A model generated the notes under the pieces. The model was given only the letters and a program-made list of their open reading frames with translations. It was not told the DNA's origin and searched no databases. Position numbers and translations under genes: made by a program. Positions 27,585 through 36,238 of a DNA stretch of 64,000 nucleotides are shown one piece after another; the stretch's first letter is position 1, and the number at the start of each line of letters is the position of its first letter. The stretch is from JANXLO01 sp038231295 (GTDB lineage Bacteria > Armatimonadota > Chthonomonadetes > Chthonomonadales > Chthonomonadaceae), in contig JBBRLP010000004.1 of assembly GCA_038231295.1 (NCBI GenBank), forward strand, positions 25,194 to 89,193. The letters are read 5' to 3'.

Positions 27585-28160
27585 ATGCGAAGACAAATTA
27601 CCCGTATATACCAGCTTAAAATCGCGCTGCGACAGATTCGTCCCCAGATATGGCGGCGTGTACTGGTTCCCGCAGATATAGAACTGGACGCGCTGCACGC
27701 CGTCATTCAGTTGACGATGGGATGGACGGATTCGCACCTCCACTCCTTCGATTTCGGGGATCGTCAGTTCACGACGCCGTATGACGACAATGCGCTGGAG
27801 GAACTTCAGATGGAAGATGAAAACTCAGTCCATCTGTCGGAACTGATAGACGAGCCTAAGTCGGTTTTCGAATATACTTACGACTTCGGAGATGACTGGG
27901 TCCATGCCGTCACATTGGAGAAGATACTTCCCCCGTCTGCCGATACGGAATATCCGGTCTGTCTGGCAGGCAAGCGGGCGTGTCCGCCGGACGACTGCGG
28001 CGGCGCATGGGGCTACGTCAATCTTCTGGAGGCTCTGCGCGACCCCGCGCACCCCGAACATAAAGAACTGAAATCCTGGGTAGGACGGAAGTTCGATTCG
28101 GAACTTTTCGATCTGGAGAAAGTCAACAAAGCGCTCAAGCGAATTCGCCGATGGGTCTGA
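27585..28160 (+). CDS. Plasmid pRiA4b ORF-3 family protein
   Basis: A 191-residue protein matching the pRiA4b ORF-3-like domain throughout: YQLKIALRQIRPQIWRRVLVP, LHAVIQLTMGWTDSHLHSF and the acidic YDFGDDWVH segment, followed by a C-terminal region with CPPDDCGG. Function is unknown; the family is often seen near mobile or accessory genes. AGGAGAG precedes the ATG. It converges on the S9 peptidase gene with a 15-base gap. Confidence 0.88.
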   Translation: MRRQITRIYQLKIALRQIRPQIWRRVLVPADIELDALHAVIQLTMGWTDSHLHSFDFGDRQFTTPYDDNALEELQMEDENSVHLSELIDEPKSVFEYTYDFGDDWVHAVTLEKILPPSADTEYPVCLAGKRACPPDDCGGAWGYVNLLEALRDPAHPEHKELKSWVGRKFDSELFDLEKVNKALKRIRRWV

Positions 28161-28175
28161 CACCTCATTCCGGCG

Positions 28176-30143
28176 CTACCGGGGTTTGAGGTATTTGTTG
28201 AACCAGTCGAGGTTCGTCTGCATTACTTTGAGCAGCATCTTCGGCTCGGTGGGGCCGTGCGGCTGGCGCGGCAGGACGACCATGCGAGTCTCCACGCCCT
28301 GACGGCGCAGCGCGTTGTAGAACTCGTAGCCCTGCGAGATGGGAACGCGCACATCAGAGTCACCGTGCTGTATTAGGGTGGGTGTCTTGACGCCTTTGAC
28401 CTGGAACATCGCGCAGTGGTCGCGGTAGATGTCCAGGTCTTCCCATGACTCCGCGCCGAAGTAGTCGGGAATGAAACTCGGAATGTCCGCCGTGCCGTTG
28501 AAACTCATCAGGTTCGTCACGCCTGCCCCGACCGAAGCCGCCTGGAAGCGGTGCGTCTGCGTGATGACCCAGGAGGTCATAAAGCCGCCGTAGCTCCAGC
28601 CCATAACCCCCATGCGCTCCGGGTCCGCCACGCCGAGCGCGATCACATGGTCTACCCCCGCCATCAGGTCGCGATAGTCGCCACCGCCCCAGTCCTTCTG
28701 GTTCGCGTAGCGGAACTCTTTGCCGTAGCCGGACGAACCACGCGGATTGCACCGCAGTACGGCGTAGCCCTGCGCCGCGAATGAGGCCACCGGGTAGATA
28801 TTGGGATTGCCGGTGAATGCCTGCGAATAGACCCCTGCCGGGCCGCCGTGAATGACCAGCAGGAACGGAACCCGCTGTCCGGCCTCGTAGCCGACCGGGT
28901 AGGTGAGCAGACCTTCGATCTCGTGGCCTTCCGTGCTTTGCCAGCGTACGAGTTCTGTGCGGCCCAGGTTCGGAAAAGGCACGTCCGGCTTCACGGTGGG
29001 ACTGCCGCTGACACTGCCCGCAGCAAATGCCTCCACGGAGGAGACACACGCTTTTGGAGGCTCGTTGGAGTTCTGATAGACGAAACCTAAATGGCGGTGC
29101 GAACGGTTCAGATGCAGCTCGGTGAAGAGGCCATTTCCGGCAGTCAGGGGCGAAATCTCGCCCGATTGCACGTTCATTGCATAGCCATGAAACTGCGTGC
29201 CTGTCGCCTCCGCGAAGTAGAGAACCCCGCTGTCCGCCGACCATCCGATCAGCAGCGGGGAGGCATTGGGAGTGGTGGGGAGTGCGCGTGGCGAGCCGCC
29301 TGCTGTCGGGAGTAGATGCAGGACGCTGCTGCCTGCCCAGCGCGGCGGATCGTCGCTGAGGGTGAAGACGATAGTTTTGCCGTCGGGCGAATAGAGCGGT
29401 TGTGAGGCGGTGGCGGTCGCTTCGTAGAGAGATTTGATGTCACCGGAGGCCGCGTCTACCGCTGCCAGGTTGGCGCTTGTCCAGTCGTCGGCCTTCGCCG
29501 TGAGCGTATGCGAAATCACCAACGTCTGGCTGTCCGGGGACCAGTCGAAACTCACAACATTACGGGCGAACTCCGTCAGCAGTTTCGGTTCGCGCTTGCC
29601 GTGCGCGTCCTTCTCGACCGGGACGACATAGAGACGGCTGTATTTCAAATCTTCGTTCACCCAGAAGGCATCGTCTTTGCCCTTATCGCGCTTCTCTTCC
29701 TCCTCCGTCTTCACATCGCTCATTAAAAACCCGATTTGAGTGCCGTCCGGGGACCAGAGATAGGCGCCGACTTCTCCCTTGCCATCCGTCAATCGCTCCG
29801 CTTCACCGCCGGTGGCCCGCATCCGGTAGAGTTGGTTCTTCTCGCTGCGTTTCGAGGTGAAAGCCAGCCACTTGCCATCCGGCGACCACTGCGCGTCTCC
29901 CGAACTCTTTTCTGCGAAGGTCGCCTGATAGGAGCCGGTGCCGTCCGCATTTGCCAGCCATATCTGAGTCAGGTTCTCGCTCTTCTCCTCGGTCATCACC
30001 GGCTCGGTCAGGGTATAGGCGACTCGCAGCCCATCCGGCGCGACCCGCACCTGACTGACCCCCCGATACTGCAAGGAGAGTTCCGGCGTCCAGTGGGCCG
30101 TCTGCGCGTGAGGTTCCGTCTCGCTTGTTTCCGATGCTGTCAT
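28176..30143 (-). CDS. S9 family prolyl oligopeptidase-like peptidase
   Basis: A 655-residue serine peptidase. An N-terminal beta-propeller with WSPDG/SPDGKWLAF repeats (residues ~30-380) is followed by an alpha/beta hydrolase domain. The catalytic triad is S517 in GWSYGG, D597 in GDSDVRVP and H629 in QPHGP. It resembles acylaminoacyl-peptidases and dipeptidyl peptidases. No signal peptide is visible, so it is probably cytoplasmic. AAGGAA lies 11 bases upstream of the ATG. A hairpin separates it from the OYE gene upstream, so it likely has its own promoter. Confidence 0.9.
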   Translation of the reverse strand: MTASETSETEPHAQTAHWTPELSLQYRGVSQVRVAPDGLRVAYTLTEPVMTEEKSENLTQIWLANADGTGSYQATFAEKSSGDAQWSPDGKWLAFTSKRSEKNQLYRMRATGGEAERLTDGKGEVGAYLWSPDGTQIGFLMSDVKTEEEEKRDKGKDDAFWVNEDLKYSRLYVVPVEKDAHGKREPKLLTEFARNVVSFDWSPDSQTLVISHTLTAKADDWTSANLAAVDAASGDIKSLYEATATASQPLYSPDGKTIVFTLSDDPPRWAGSSVLHLLPTAGGSPRALPTTPNASPLLIGWSADSGVLYFAEATGTQFHGYAMNVQSGEISPLTAGNGLFTELHLNRSHRHLGFVYQNSNEPPKACVSSVEAFAAGSVSGSPTVKPDVPFPNLGRTELVRWQSTEGHEIEGLLTYPVGYEAGQRVPFLLVIHGGPAGVYSQAFTGNPNIYPVASFAAQGYAVLRCNPRGSSGYGKEFRYANQKDWGGGDYRDLMAGVDHVIALGVADPERMGVMGWSYGGFMTSWVITQTHRFQAASVGAGVTNLMSFNGTADIPSFIPDYFGAESWEDLDIYRDHCAMFQVKGVKTPTLIQHGDSDVRVPISQGYEFYNALRRQGVETRMVVLPRQPHGPTEPKMLLKVMQTNLDWFNKYLKPR

Positions 30144-30243
30144 CTCTGCATATTTCCTTCCGCAAATCTCGTGTCTGTCTCATCAGAAAGCCTATACGGG
30201 AAACAGTCTTGTGATTCCTGCCGGGGCATCCCAGACAACAGTT

Positions 30244-30280
30244 GGCCCGATGGTGACGAGTGAAGCGTCATCATCGGGCC
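30244..30280 (-). terminator. Hairpin after the OYE-type reductase gene
   Basis: GGCCCGATG (30244-30252) pairs with CATCGGGCC (30272-30280), with TGA/TCA pairs inside. It lies ~20 bases after the OYE stop on the minus strand, without a clear T tract. Confidence 0.5.
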
Positions 30281-30301
30281 AGCGGCGTCCGTTGCTGCGT
30301 C

Positions 30302-31372
30302 TTAAACCGCTGTCAGCGCGGGATAGTCGGTATACCCTTTTTCGCCGCCCATATACATCGTGTTACGGTCGGGGGTATTCAGTGGAGCGTTCTTTGCCAG
30401 ACGTGCGGGCAGGTCGGGATTGGCGAGGAAGGGAACTCCGAACGCCACGAGATCGGCCAGACTGGAGGCTATCGCCGCGTCGCCCGTTTCGCGGGTATAG
30501 CCGCCGTTGACGATGAGCGGACGGCGGAAGACCTTCCGAATGGCGGGTGCGAGAGCGGGACCTTCCCCCTCTATTGGCTCGAAGAGGTGCAGGTAGGCCA
30601 GGCCGTATTCGTTCAGTCCCTGTGCGGCCTGCGTGAAGGTCGTCATCGGATCGGAGTCGGACATATCGTTGAAGGGGCTGACCGGAGAGAACCGGACGCC
30701 CACTTTACCGCCGCCCCAGACCGACGTGACGGCGCAGGTGATCTCGTTCAGGAAGCGAGCGCGATTCTCCACCGAACCGCCATACTCATCGGTGCGGTGA
30801 TTGGAGCCGTCGCGCAGAAACTGATCTATGAGGTAGCCGTTCGCGGCGTGTACCTCCACTCCGTCAAAGCCTGCCTCTTTCGCAAGGGAGGCGCCATGCG
30901 CGTACTCCGCGACGACACCAGCGATCTCTTCGGTCTCCAGCGCTCGGGGAACGACAAACGGCTCCATGCCTTTGCCCGTAAACGTCTCGCCCTTCGCGGC
31001 TATGGCGGAGGGGGCGATTGGCTGTTTGCCCTCCATCAGCGTGGGGTGTGCGACGCGCCCGACGTGCCACAACTGAAGGAAGATGCGCCCGCCTGCCGCA
31101 TGGACAGAATCCGTAACTCTGCGCCACCCCACGACCTGTTCTGGCGTGTGGATACCCGGCGTCCCCGGATAGGCGAGACTCAGCGGGGAGACCTGTGTCG
31201 CCTCCGAGATAATCAGCCCTGCGGAAGCCCGCTGCGCGTAGTAGGTAGCAGTCAGCTCGGTGGGAACACGGCCCTCTCCGGCGCGGTTGCGCGTCATGGG
31301 GGCCATCACGATGCGGTTGGGCAGTTCATGGCCTGCCAGGTTAATGGGGGTAAACAGATTGGATGCGCTCAT
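30302..31372 (-). CDS. Old-yellow-enzyme family alkene reductase (NADH:flavin oxidoreductase)
   Basis: A 356-residue FMN-dependent TIM-barrel reductase of the NemA/OYE family. Typical segments are PNRIVMAPMTRNRA, GLIISEATQVSP, QLWHVGRVAHP, the HAANGYLIDQFL active-site region and DEYGGSVENRARF. These enzymes reduce activated C=C bonds or nitro esters and often answer to electrophile stress. It is the last of three oxidoreductase genes (SDR, MDR, OYE) on the minus strand behind an Rrf2 regulator. AGAGAG precedes the ATG. Confidence 0.92.
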   Translation of the reverse strand: MSASNLFTPINLAGHELPNRIVMAPMTRNRAGEGRVPTELTATYYAQRASAGLIISEATQVSPLSLAYPGTPGIHTPEQVVGWRRVTDSVHAAGGRIFLQLWHVGRVAHPTLMEGKQPIAPSAIAAKGETFTGKGMEPFVVPRALETEEIAGVVAEYAHGASLAKEAGFDGVEVHAANGYLIDQFLRDGSNHRTDEYGGSVENRARFLNEITCAVTSVWGGGKVGVRFSPVSPFNDMSDSDPMTTFTQAAQGLNEYGLAYLHLFEPIEGEGPALAPAIRKVFRRPLIVNGGYTRETGDAAIASSLADLVAFGVPFLANPDLPARLAKNAPLNTPDRNTMYMGGEKGYTDYPALTAV

Positions 31373-31508
31373 TACTTTCTCTCTTTCGTAGGTCTTTCCT
31401 GCCAGCCTTCCATGCGCTCAGGACACCCGTTCGCATGAAAATGCCTGCTCCCCTGAATTGGGGGTGGGGGCGGCTATTTTCCCATTGGCAGGGGACAGGA
31501 AGACGTTT

Positions 31509-32459
31509 CTAATCGCCGATGTGCAGTACGGCTTTGCCGGGATAAGTGCGTTCCATCAACTGCTGGGCGACCTCTGCGATCCTCTCCCAGGACTCTTCGA
31601 TGGCGATACGCGGCTTGAGTTTGCCCTGCGCGATCAGATCAGCGAGGCGGCGCAGGCCGAGTGGTGCGGGTTCGACGGTTCGCAGTTCGTCGAAGAGAAT
31701 CATGCCGTAAAGGGAGACCAGGCCCGTGTTGTAAAACTTCTGCGCGTCGAAGGTGACCGTGTTCCCCGCCGACGTGCCGAAGGAGACCACGACGCTGTTC
31801 TCATCCAGCATCGAAAGCGCGTCCGCCAGTACCTGCCCGCCGACCGACTCGATGACGAGCGCGAACGGCCCGTACTGCTTCGCATCGGAGAGGTCTTCCC
31901 CGACCGCTACGAAGTCTGCGCCGGACTCCTGTGCGAGCGCGATCTGCTCAGGTCGCCGCACACTCGCCACGACCTTCGCGCCGACCAGTCGCGCCAACTG
32001 AAGGGCATAGTCGCCGACGCCGCCCGTCGCTCCCGTCACCAGCACTTTGCGCTCCAGCAGAAAGCCGCCTTTCCAGAGGGCGTGCATGGCGGTCAATCCC
32101 GCGACAGGTATCGTGGCAGCCTGTGCGAAGGAGATTCCTTCCGGCAGTTCCGCCACCTGATTCGTCGGGAGTGCGATCTGTTCGGCCCAACCCCCGGAAC
32201 GCATCAGCCCGACGACCCGCGCTCCCGCTTTTGGCCCGGAGCCATCTGCCGCTGCCGTAAGCACCGTGCCTGCCACATCCCAGCCCGGACGCGGTACCTG
32301 GTCATTCGCCATCGCCCGGCGCACCTCGCCCCGATTCAGAGAGATGGCGGCCACGCGGACGAGCGCCTCGTTTGCCGCCGGTCGCGGCGCGTCTAGGGAT
32401 TGGATCGCCAGTCGTCCCGGAACATTCGGGGACAAAACCACAGCGCGAATAGACTCCAT
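31509..32459 (-). CDS. MDR-superfamily zinc-free alcohol dehydrogenase / quinone oxidoreductase
   Basis: A 316-residue medium-chain reductase. An N-terminal GroES-like domain (DVAGTVLTAA) is followed by a Rossmann domain with VTGATGGVGDYALQLA. No structural zinc cysteines are seen, which fits the quinone-oxidoreductase branch. The ATG at 32459 is set by AAGGAGAA six bases upstream; an open frame extends 79 codons further but overlaps the SDR gene. A hairpin lies between this gene and the SDR gene upstream. Confidence 0.88.
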   Translation of the reverse strand: MESIRAVVLSPNVPGRLAIQSLDAPRPAANEALVRVAAISLNRGEVRRAMANDQVPRPGWDVAGTVLTAAADGSGPKAGARVVGLMRSGGWAEQIALPTNQVAELPEGISFAQAATIPVAGLTAMHALWKGGFLLERKVLVTGATGGVGDYALQLARLVGAKVVASVRRPEQIALAQESGADFVAVGEDLSDAKQYGPFALVIESVGGQVLADALSMLDENSVVVSFGTSAGNTVTFDAQKFYNTGLVSLYGMILFDELRTVEPAPLGLRRLADLIAQGKLKPRIAIEESWERIAEVAQQLMERTYPGKAVLHIGD

Positions 32460-32479
32460 GTGGATTCTCCTTATGAGTC

Positions 32480-32516
32480 GGGAAGAGCGCACCAGCACAC
32501 GAAGGGCGCTCTTCCC
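32480..32516 (-). terminator. Hairpin between the SDR and MDR genes
   Basis: A perfect 11-bp stem, GGGAAGAGCGC/GCGCTCTTCCC (32480-32490 and 32506-32516), lies right after the SDR stop. It may terminate or attenuate read-through into the MDR gene. A T run is missing. Confidence 0.55.
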
Positions 32517-32538
32517 TGTAATGATGGCGGAATCGTCT

Positions 32539-33276
32539 CTACCAGCCGAGCGGCTGACCGAGGTGGAAGAAGCCGCCCGTCGGCCCGTCGGAGGCGAGAG
32601 TGGCGAGTTCAACGGAGGTTTTTGCGCCGTCTTCGAGTTCCATCGGTGCGCCTTCGCCGCCCATCTCGGTCTTGACCCAGCCGGGATGCGCGGCATTTAC
32701 TTTGACAGGCGTCTCACGCAGTTCCTTCGCCAGATGTACGGTAAAGGCGTTCAGCGCGGTCTTAGAGGAGTTATACGCGAGCGGCATCACATTGTAGACG
32801 AACGACTCCGGATTGCTATGCTCGGTCAGGGAACCCAGAATACTCGACAGGTTAACGATGCGGCCCGCTTCGCTTTTCAATACCAGCGGCAGGAACGCCT
32901 GCGTCAGTTCGATGACGCCGAAGAAGTTAGCATCGTAGGTGGAGCGAAGCACCTCCTGAGAAGTCTTGCTTGGCTGACTGGAGAAGTCTTCCAGATTGAT
33001 CCCGGCATTGTTGACGAGGATGTCCAGTTTGCCGTACTCCGCTTCTACCTTCTGCGCTGCGGTATGGATGCTCACGGTATCCGTCACATCGAGTTGAATT
33101 GGCGTGACATCCAACCCCTCGGCTTTGAGGATGGCGGCAGCGGCTTCGCCCTTCGCCAGATCGCGTGCGCCAAGCAGAACTTTAATGCCCTGCGTTGCCA
33201 ACTGCCGAGCCGTTTCCAACCCAATGCCCTTGTTTGCACCTGTAATCAGAGCAATCTTGCCGTTCGTCTGTGTCAT
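32539..33276 (-). CDS. Short-chain dehydrogenase, carbonyl-reductase type
   Basis: A 245-residue classical SDR. The cofactor motif TGANKGIG is at residues ~14-21, NNAG follows, and the active-site YxxxK is in LAYNSSKTALN. The ANKGIG and LVNNAGI patterns resemble plant and bacterial carbonyl reductases. Its upstream region carries a GTAAC-N7-GTTAC palindrome that is also found before the Rrf2 gene, suggesting common control. It heads the SDR-MDR-OYE series. Confidence 0.9.
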   Translation of the reverse strand: MTQTNGKIALITGANKGIGLETARQLATQGIKVLLGARDLAKGEAAAAILKAEGLDVTPIQLDVTDTVSIHTAAQKVEAEYGKLDILVNNAGINLEDFSSQPSKTSQEVLRSTYDANFFGVIELTQAFLPLVLKSEAGRIVNLSSILGSLTEHSNPESFVYNVMPLAYNSSKTALNAFTVHLAKELRETPVKVNAAHPGWVKTEMGGEGAPMELEDGAKTSVELATLASDGPTGGFFHLGQPLGW

Positions 33277-33327
33277 TATTCCTGTCTCCCATCACTATTG
33301 GCGGACGATTCGCCCGCCTGTTGATTT

Positions 33328-33344
33328 GTAACACTCATGGTTAC
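33328..33344. promoter_or_regulatory. Candidate Rrf2 operator upstream of the SDR gene
   Basis: GTAAC-N7-GTTAC, 52-68 bases upstream of the SDR start. On the minus strand it reads CAATCGTAACC-N6-GTTACA, identical at these 17 positions to the site upstream of the Rrf2 gene at 35011-35027. Two matching palindromes in one gene neighbourhood argue for a shared regulator. Confidence 0.65.
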
Positions 33345-33382
33345 GATTGAAAGCCGCAAAACAGTTGCATCGCGGCAAAGAA

Positions 33383-33715
33383 TTATTGAATGTTGTCGAC
33401 TTGGTAGTGTTGTGTCCGCTCGTCTCCGTCATCGTGATAGCGATCCAGAAACTCCTCACGAGACAGCATGCTTTCGCGCATCAGGGAATAGACTTCCATG
33501 CGGTTGGACAACTCTCTCATCCCTGTGTGATAGGCGCTTATAAATCCTGCATAGCGAATAGAAGAATCACTAATGCTTTCGTATTCGCGTGCCTCGTCTT
33601 CACCCTGCACAATAGCATCCTCAAGTCCTGTAGCGCGAAGAATGACGACACGCTCTTCGTAGACAGTCCCGTCCGGCTTGTTCGCCAGACCATCGTGATC
33701 GAAAATGCACTTCAC
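33383..33715 (-). CDS. Small hypothetical protein (DUF4288-like, uncertain)
   Basis: A 110-residue acidic protein. The strand-rich N-terminus (EERVVILRATGLEDAIVQGEDEAREYE) faintly recalls DUF4288 proteins, but I cannot assign it with confidence. The start is a GTG at 33715, six bases after the stop of the upstream small gene, with no strong ribosome-binding site; translational coupling is likely. The two adjacent small genes probably work together. Confidence 0.55.
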   Translation of the reverse strand: MKCIFDHDGLANKPDGTVYEERVVILRATGLEDAIVQGEDEAREYESISDSSIRYAGFISAYHTGMRELSNRMEVYSLMRESMLSREEFLDRYHDDGDERTQHYQVDNIQ

Positions 33716-33721
33716 AGAGTA

Positions 33722-34108
33722 CTATTCGAGCCCTTCCCTTATGGTCTGTTCGTCAGGCAATGGCGTGAACCTCCTCTGCCAGTGTTCCTTGCCCCAGAGC
33801 GCCTCTGACTCTGCGATGTACTTCTCGCTCAGAGACCGTACAAGAGATGCGGGCGTGTTGATGAAAAAGAACCAGGGCAGACCGGCTTCTTCCAGATCGG
33901 GTTCGTCTGGCTCGTACCAGTCACGGTCCCCCTGTGCAGGGTTCAGGCGAGTGCAGACACCAAAATCACAAAGGCATTCGCCTTCCGTCGCATAAAGTCG
34001 CTCCGCCTGATTTCTGCCTTGCGTGTGCCAATTTACTGGCCTCCAGAAAAAGCAAAACTGACGCGGACACACTGCCGGATCGGGTTTTTGCGTACTATCG
34101 AAGTGCAT
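33722..34108 (-). CDS. Small hypothetical protein
   Basis: A 128-residue protein of unknown family, rich in Trp, Phe and acidic residues, with several Cys in its first third (VCPRQFC, GECLCDFGVC) that could bind metal. The start is the ATG at 34108, with GAGAGG five bases upstream; a GTG two codons earlier lies inside that ribosome-binding site. It is followed after six bases by another small gene. Immunity or accessory function is possible but unsupported. Confidence 0.55.
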   Translation of the reverse strand: MHFDSTQKPDPAVCPRQFCFFWRPVNWHTQGRNQAERLYATEGECLCDFGVCTRLNPAQGDRDWYEPDEPDLEEAGLPWFFFINTPASLVRSLSEKYIAESEALWGKEHWQRRFTPLPDEQTIREGLE

Positions 34109-34192
34109 TGTCACCTCTCAAATTGTGTCCCGCTGTAAAGTTAGGAGGCTAATTCTCTCTAGCGGTGATGCCCCGCCAGTGCAACGACGATC

Positions 34193-34525
34193 TCAAAGCG
34201 TATCCATCGGCCAGGTCGCTTCGTTTTCCGCGATGCAACGAGACACAATCAACAATTTTTCTGCCACCTGTGCCTGTCCGTCCGCATAGCGTTCTCCCTG
34301 TAGCCCCATACTTTCTTTTTCTATTCTGCCCAGATGAGCAACGAGCGCTTCGCGTGTCGTCCCGATCAGGAGCATCTTTTCGATCTCCCCAACATAGCTG
34401 TCATACTCATCCATCGCTCCGGGATATCCAAATATTCCTATTGGATCCCAGTCAACCAGCAGTATCAGCCGCACGAAGCCATAAAGTGTAGAGAAGGGCT
34501 TCCAATCCGGTTTTACCGTCCTCAT
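34193..34525 (-). CDS. Small hypothetical protein translationally coupled to the Rrf2 gene
   Basis: A 110-residue protein. The central part, VDWDPIGIFGYPGAMDEYDSYV, with a following helical region, resembles small bacterial proteins of unknown function with a WDPIGV..DEYD core, some of which occur next to toxin-immunity or contact-dependent systems. Its ATG overlaps the Rrf2 stop as ATGA (34522-34525), so it depends on Rrf2 translation. Function is not known. Confidence 0.6.
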   Translation of the reverse strand: MRTVKPDWKPFSTLYGFVRLILLVDWDPIGIFGYPGAMDEYDSYVGEIEKMLLIGTTREALVAHLGRIEKESMGLQGERYADGQAQVAEKLLIVSRCIAENEATWPMDTL

Positions 34526-34965
34526 TTATCAACTTTCTTGTACGGCATCTCACCCGTGACGCCATTGACTATCTGCTCAAGCGTCGTCTGCGCCAATCTC
34601 TCTTCCAGCGCGGACTCCGCCTCGTCAAACAGGCCACGCAACGCCTTTGTCATACTCCTGCCGATGGCGCAATGGGGGTTCGGAGGCTGTGTGGGCAGAG
34701 AGAATAGAGGGTCTTCCTGAACGGCTTTGTAGCAGTCCAGCAGGGTGATCTGGTGAGGCAGTTTGCGGAGACGCCAGCCACCGCCATTCCCCGAGCGTGA
34801 CTCAACCAGACCCGCCCGACGCAGATCGCCGAGCAGCCGGCGAATCACGACGGGGTTCGTAATGACGCTGCACGAGATGAACTCAGAGGTGAGAGCCTCC
34901 GGGTAGCGACAGGCGAGCATCGTCATGGTATGGATGGCAACAGCGAACTGGCTGTTCGTATTCAT
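34522..34965 (-). CDS. Rrf2 family transcriptional regulator
   Basis: A 147-residue winged-helix regulator. The N-terminal HTH (SQFAVAIHTMTMLA...VIRRLLGDLRRAGLVESRSGNGGGWRLRK) is the Rrf2 signature. Only one Cys (PNPHC) occurs in the usual cluster loop, so it probably has no [2Fe-2S] cluster and is closer to the YwnA/CymR-like branch. Upstream is a GTAAC-N7-GTTAC palindrome at 35011-35027, 46-62 bases before the ATG, that probably mediates autoregulation. Confidence 0.88.
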   Translation of the reverse strand: MNTNSQFAVAIHTMTMLACRYPEALTSEFISCSVITNPVVIRRLLGDLRRAGLVESRSGNGGGWRLRKLPHQITLLDCYKAVQEDPLFSLPTQPPNPHCAIGRSMTKALRGLFDEAESALEERLAQTTLEQIVNGVTGEMPYKKVDK

Positions 34966-34987
34966 AGGTTCTGCACGGCGGCATTCT

Positions 34988-35006
34988 GGGCGGAGAGGCT
35001 CCGCCC
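34988..35006. other. Short hairpin in the Rrf2 leader
   Basis: A perfect 8-bp stem GGGCGGAG/CTCCGCCC with a 3-base loop, located between the start codon of the Rrf2 gene and the palindromic operator. It could act in the mRNA leader or as a weak terminator of the oxidoreductase gene upstream. Confidence 0.4.
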
Positions 35007-35010
35007 AATC

Positions 35011-35027
35011 GTAACCGGGATAGTTAC
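35011..35027. promoter_or_regulatory. Candidate Rrf2 autoregulatory operator
   Basis: GTAAC-N7-GTTAC inverted repeat, within CAATCGTAACC-N6-GTTACA. The same arrangement recurs upstream of the SDR gene at 33328-33344. Position, symmetry and the second copy support an operator. Confidence 0.65.
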
Positions 35028-35067
35028 ATAACGCTTCGTTTGTGAAGAAGGTTCCTGAGTAGGGAGA

Positions 35068-36201
35068 CTACTCGACGGGAACCCAGCGGCGTTCGGCGCT
35101 GGCTTTAAGAACAGCATCTATGACCTGCTGCGATTTCCAGCCATCCTCCATATCAGGCGAGAGGGTCGTCTGTCCGGTGTAAATGGCTTCCAGCCAGCGG
35201 TAGGTCGTGCCGGTTCCGTTCTGACGTCCGGGGCGGAAGTAGTCCTCGTCCTCATGGGAGTCCTCGGGCAGTGTCACGCCTTCCACCGGGATCGTCGCCC
35301 AGTGTTTGTTGCCGTTTTTCTGCCCGCGCAGGCGTGTGCCTCCGTGACTGGCGACGAAGTGCAGCCGTCCCAGCGTTCCGTAAACCTCGACCTCCTGGTG
35401 CTGCGCGTAGGCTCCCTGATAGGCGATCCAGCTTGTGTGGAATATTCCCTGAGCGCCGGACGCGAACTCCGCGAGAAAGGCGCAGGAGTCGTCGTTGCGC
35501 GGCCCGGTGCGCGGGTCTTCCGTGCGGACGAGTTCGATGCCATCCGGCGCGTTCTCGATATCGTGCAGCACGGTCAGGGTATGGGCGCAGACGGAGGCGA
35601 ACTCGTCTCGGGTAATGTAGCGGGCGAGATCAATCAGATGCGAGCCGAGATCGCCGAGGATGCCGGAACCGCTGCTCTCCGTCAGGCCGCGCCAGCCCGG
35701 CGCACGGTTCAGCCCGAAGCCGCCATGATACTGCCCGGAGACATGGAGAATGCGCCCGACGTAGCCCTCCGCGACGAGGCGGCGGAACGTCTGTACGTTC
35801 GGGTTGTCCCGGTAGGGGAAGTTCGCCATGCCGAGCAGACCCTTGGCCTTCGCTGTGTCCGCCATCTCCCGCGCCTGCGTCGCATCCATCGCGACGGGCT
35901 TTTCGCAGATCACGTGGAGGCCGCGCTGAAACGCCGCCATCGTCGCCGGATGATGCAGCACGTTAGGCGTACAGACAACGACCGCGTCCATCGGAACGGT
36001 GTCCAGCATCGTCTCCAACTCCGTGAACGCCTGCACCCCCGCGCCGTATTTCGCCTGCGTCTCGCCTTCGTCGCGGGCTTTCGTGCCGCAGACCGCGACA
36101 ATCTCCGCATGAGGATGGTTCTGCAAAGCGGGCAGATGCCAGTAGTTGACCCACCAGCTCGGCCCAATAATTCCAACGCGCACTTTCGCTTTCTGACTCA
36201 C
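35068..36201 (-). CDS. Gfo/Idh/MocA family oxidoreductase
   Basis: A 377-residue dehydrogenase-like protein with N-terminal VGIIGPSWWVNYWHLPAL, the EKP motif in HVICEKPVAMDA, and a C-terminal substrate domain containing GDLGSHLIDLARY. The start is a GTG at 36201 behind AAGGGAG; the open frame continues upstream but runs into purN. It is encoded 37 bases after purN on the same strand. The sugar or polyol substrate is unknown. Confidence 0.87.
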   Translation of the reverse strand: MSQKAKVRVGIIGPSWWVNYWHLPALQNHPHAEIVAVCGTKARDEGETQAKYGAGVQAFTELETMLDTVPMDAVVVCTPNVLHHPATMAAFQRGLHVICEKPVAMDATQAREMADTAKAKGLLGMANFPYRDNPNVQTFRRLVAEGYVGRILHVSGQYHGGFGLNRAPGWRGLTESSGSGILGDLGSHLIDLARYITRDEFASVCAHTLTVLHDIENAPDGIELVRTEDPRTGPRNDDSCAFLAEFASGAQGIFHTSWIAYQGAYAQHQEVEVYGTLGRLHFVASHGGTRLRGQKNGNKHWATIPVEGVTLPEDSHEDEDYFRPGRQNGTGTTYRWLEAIYTGQTTLSPDMEDGWKSQQVIDAVLKASAERRWVPVE

Positions 36202-36238
36202 GTTCGCTCCCTTCCGTTCTCTGTACAGTACACAAACT

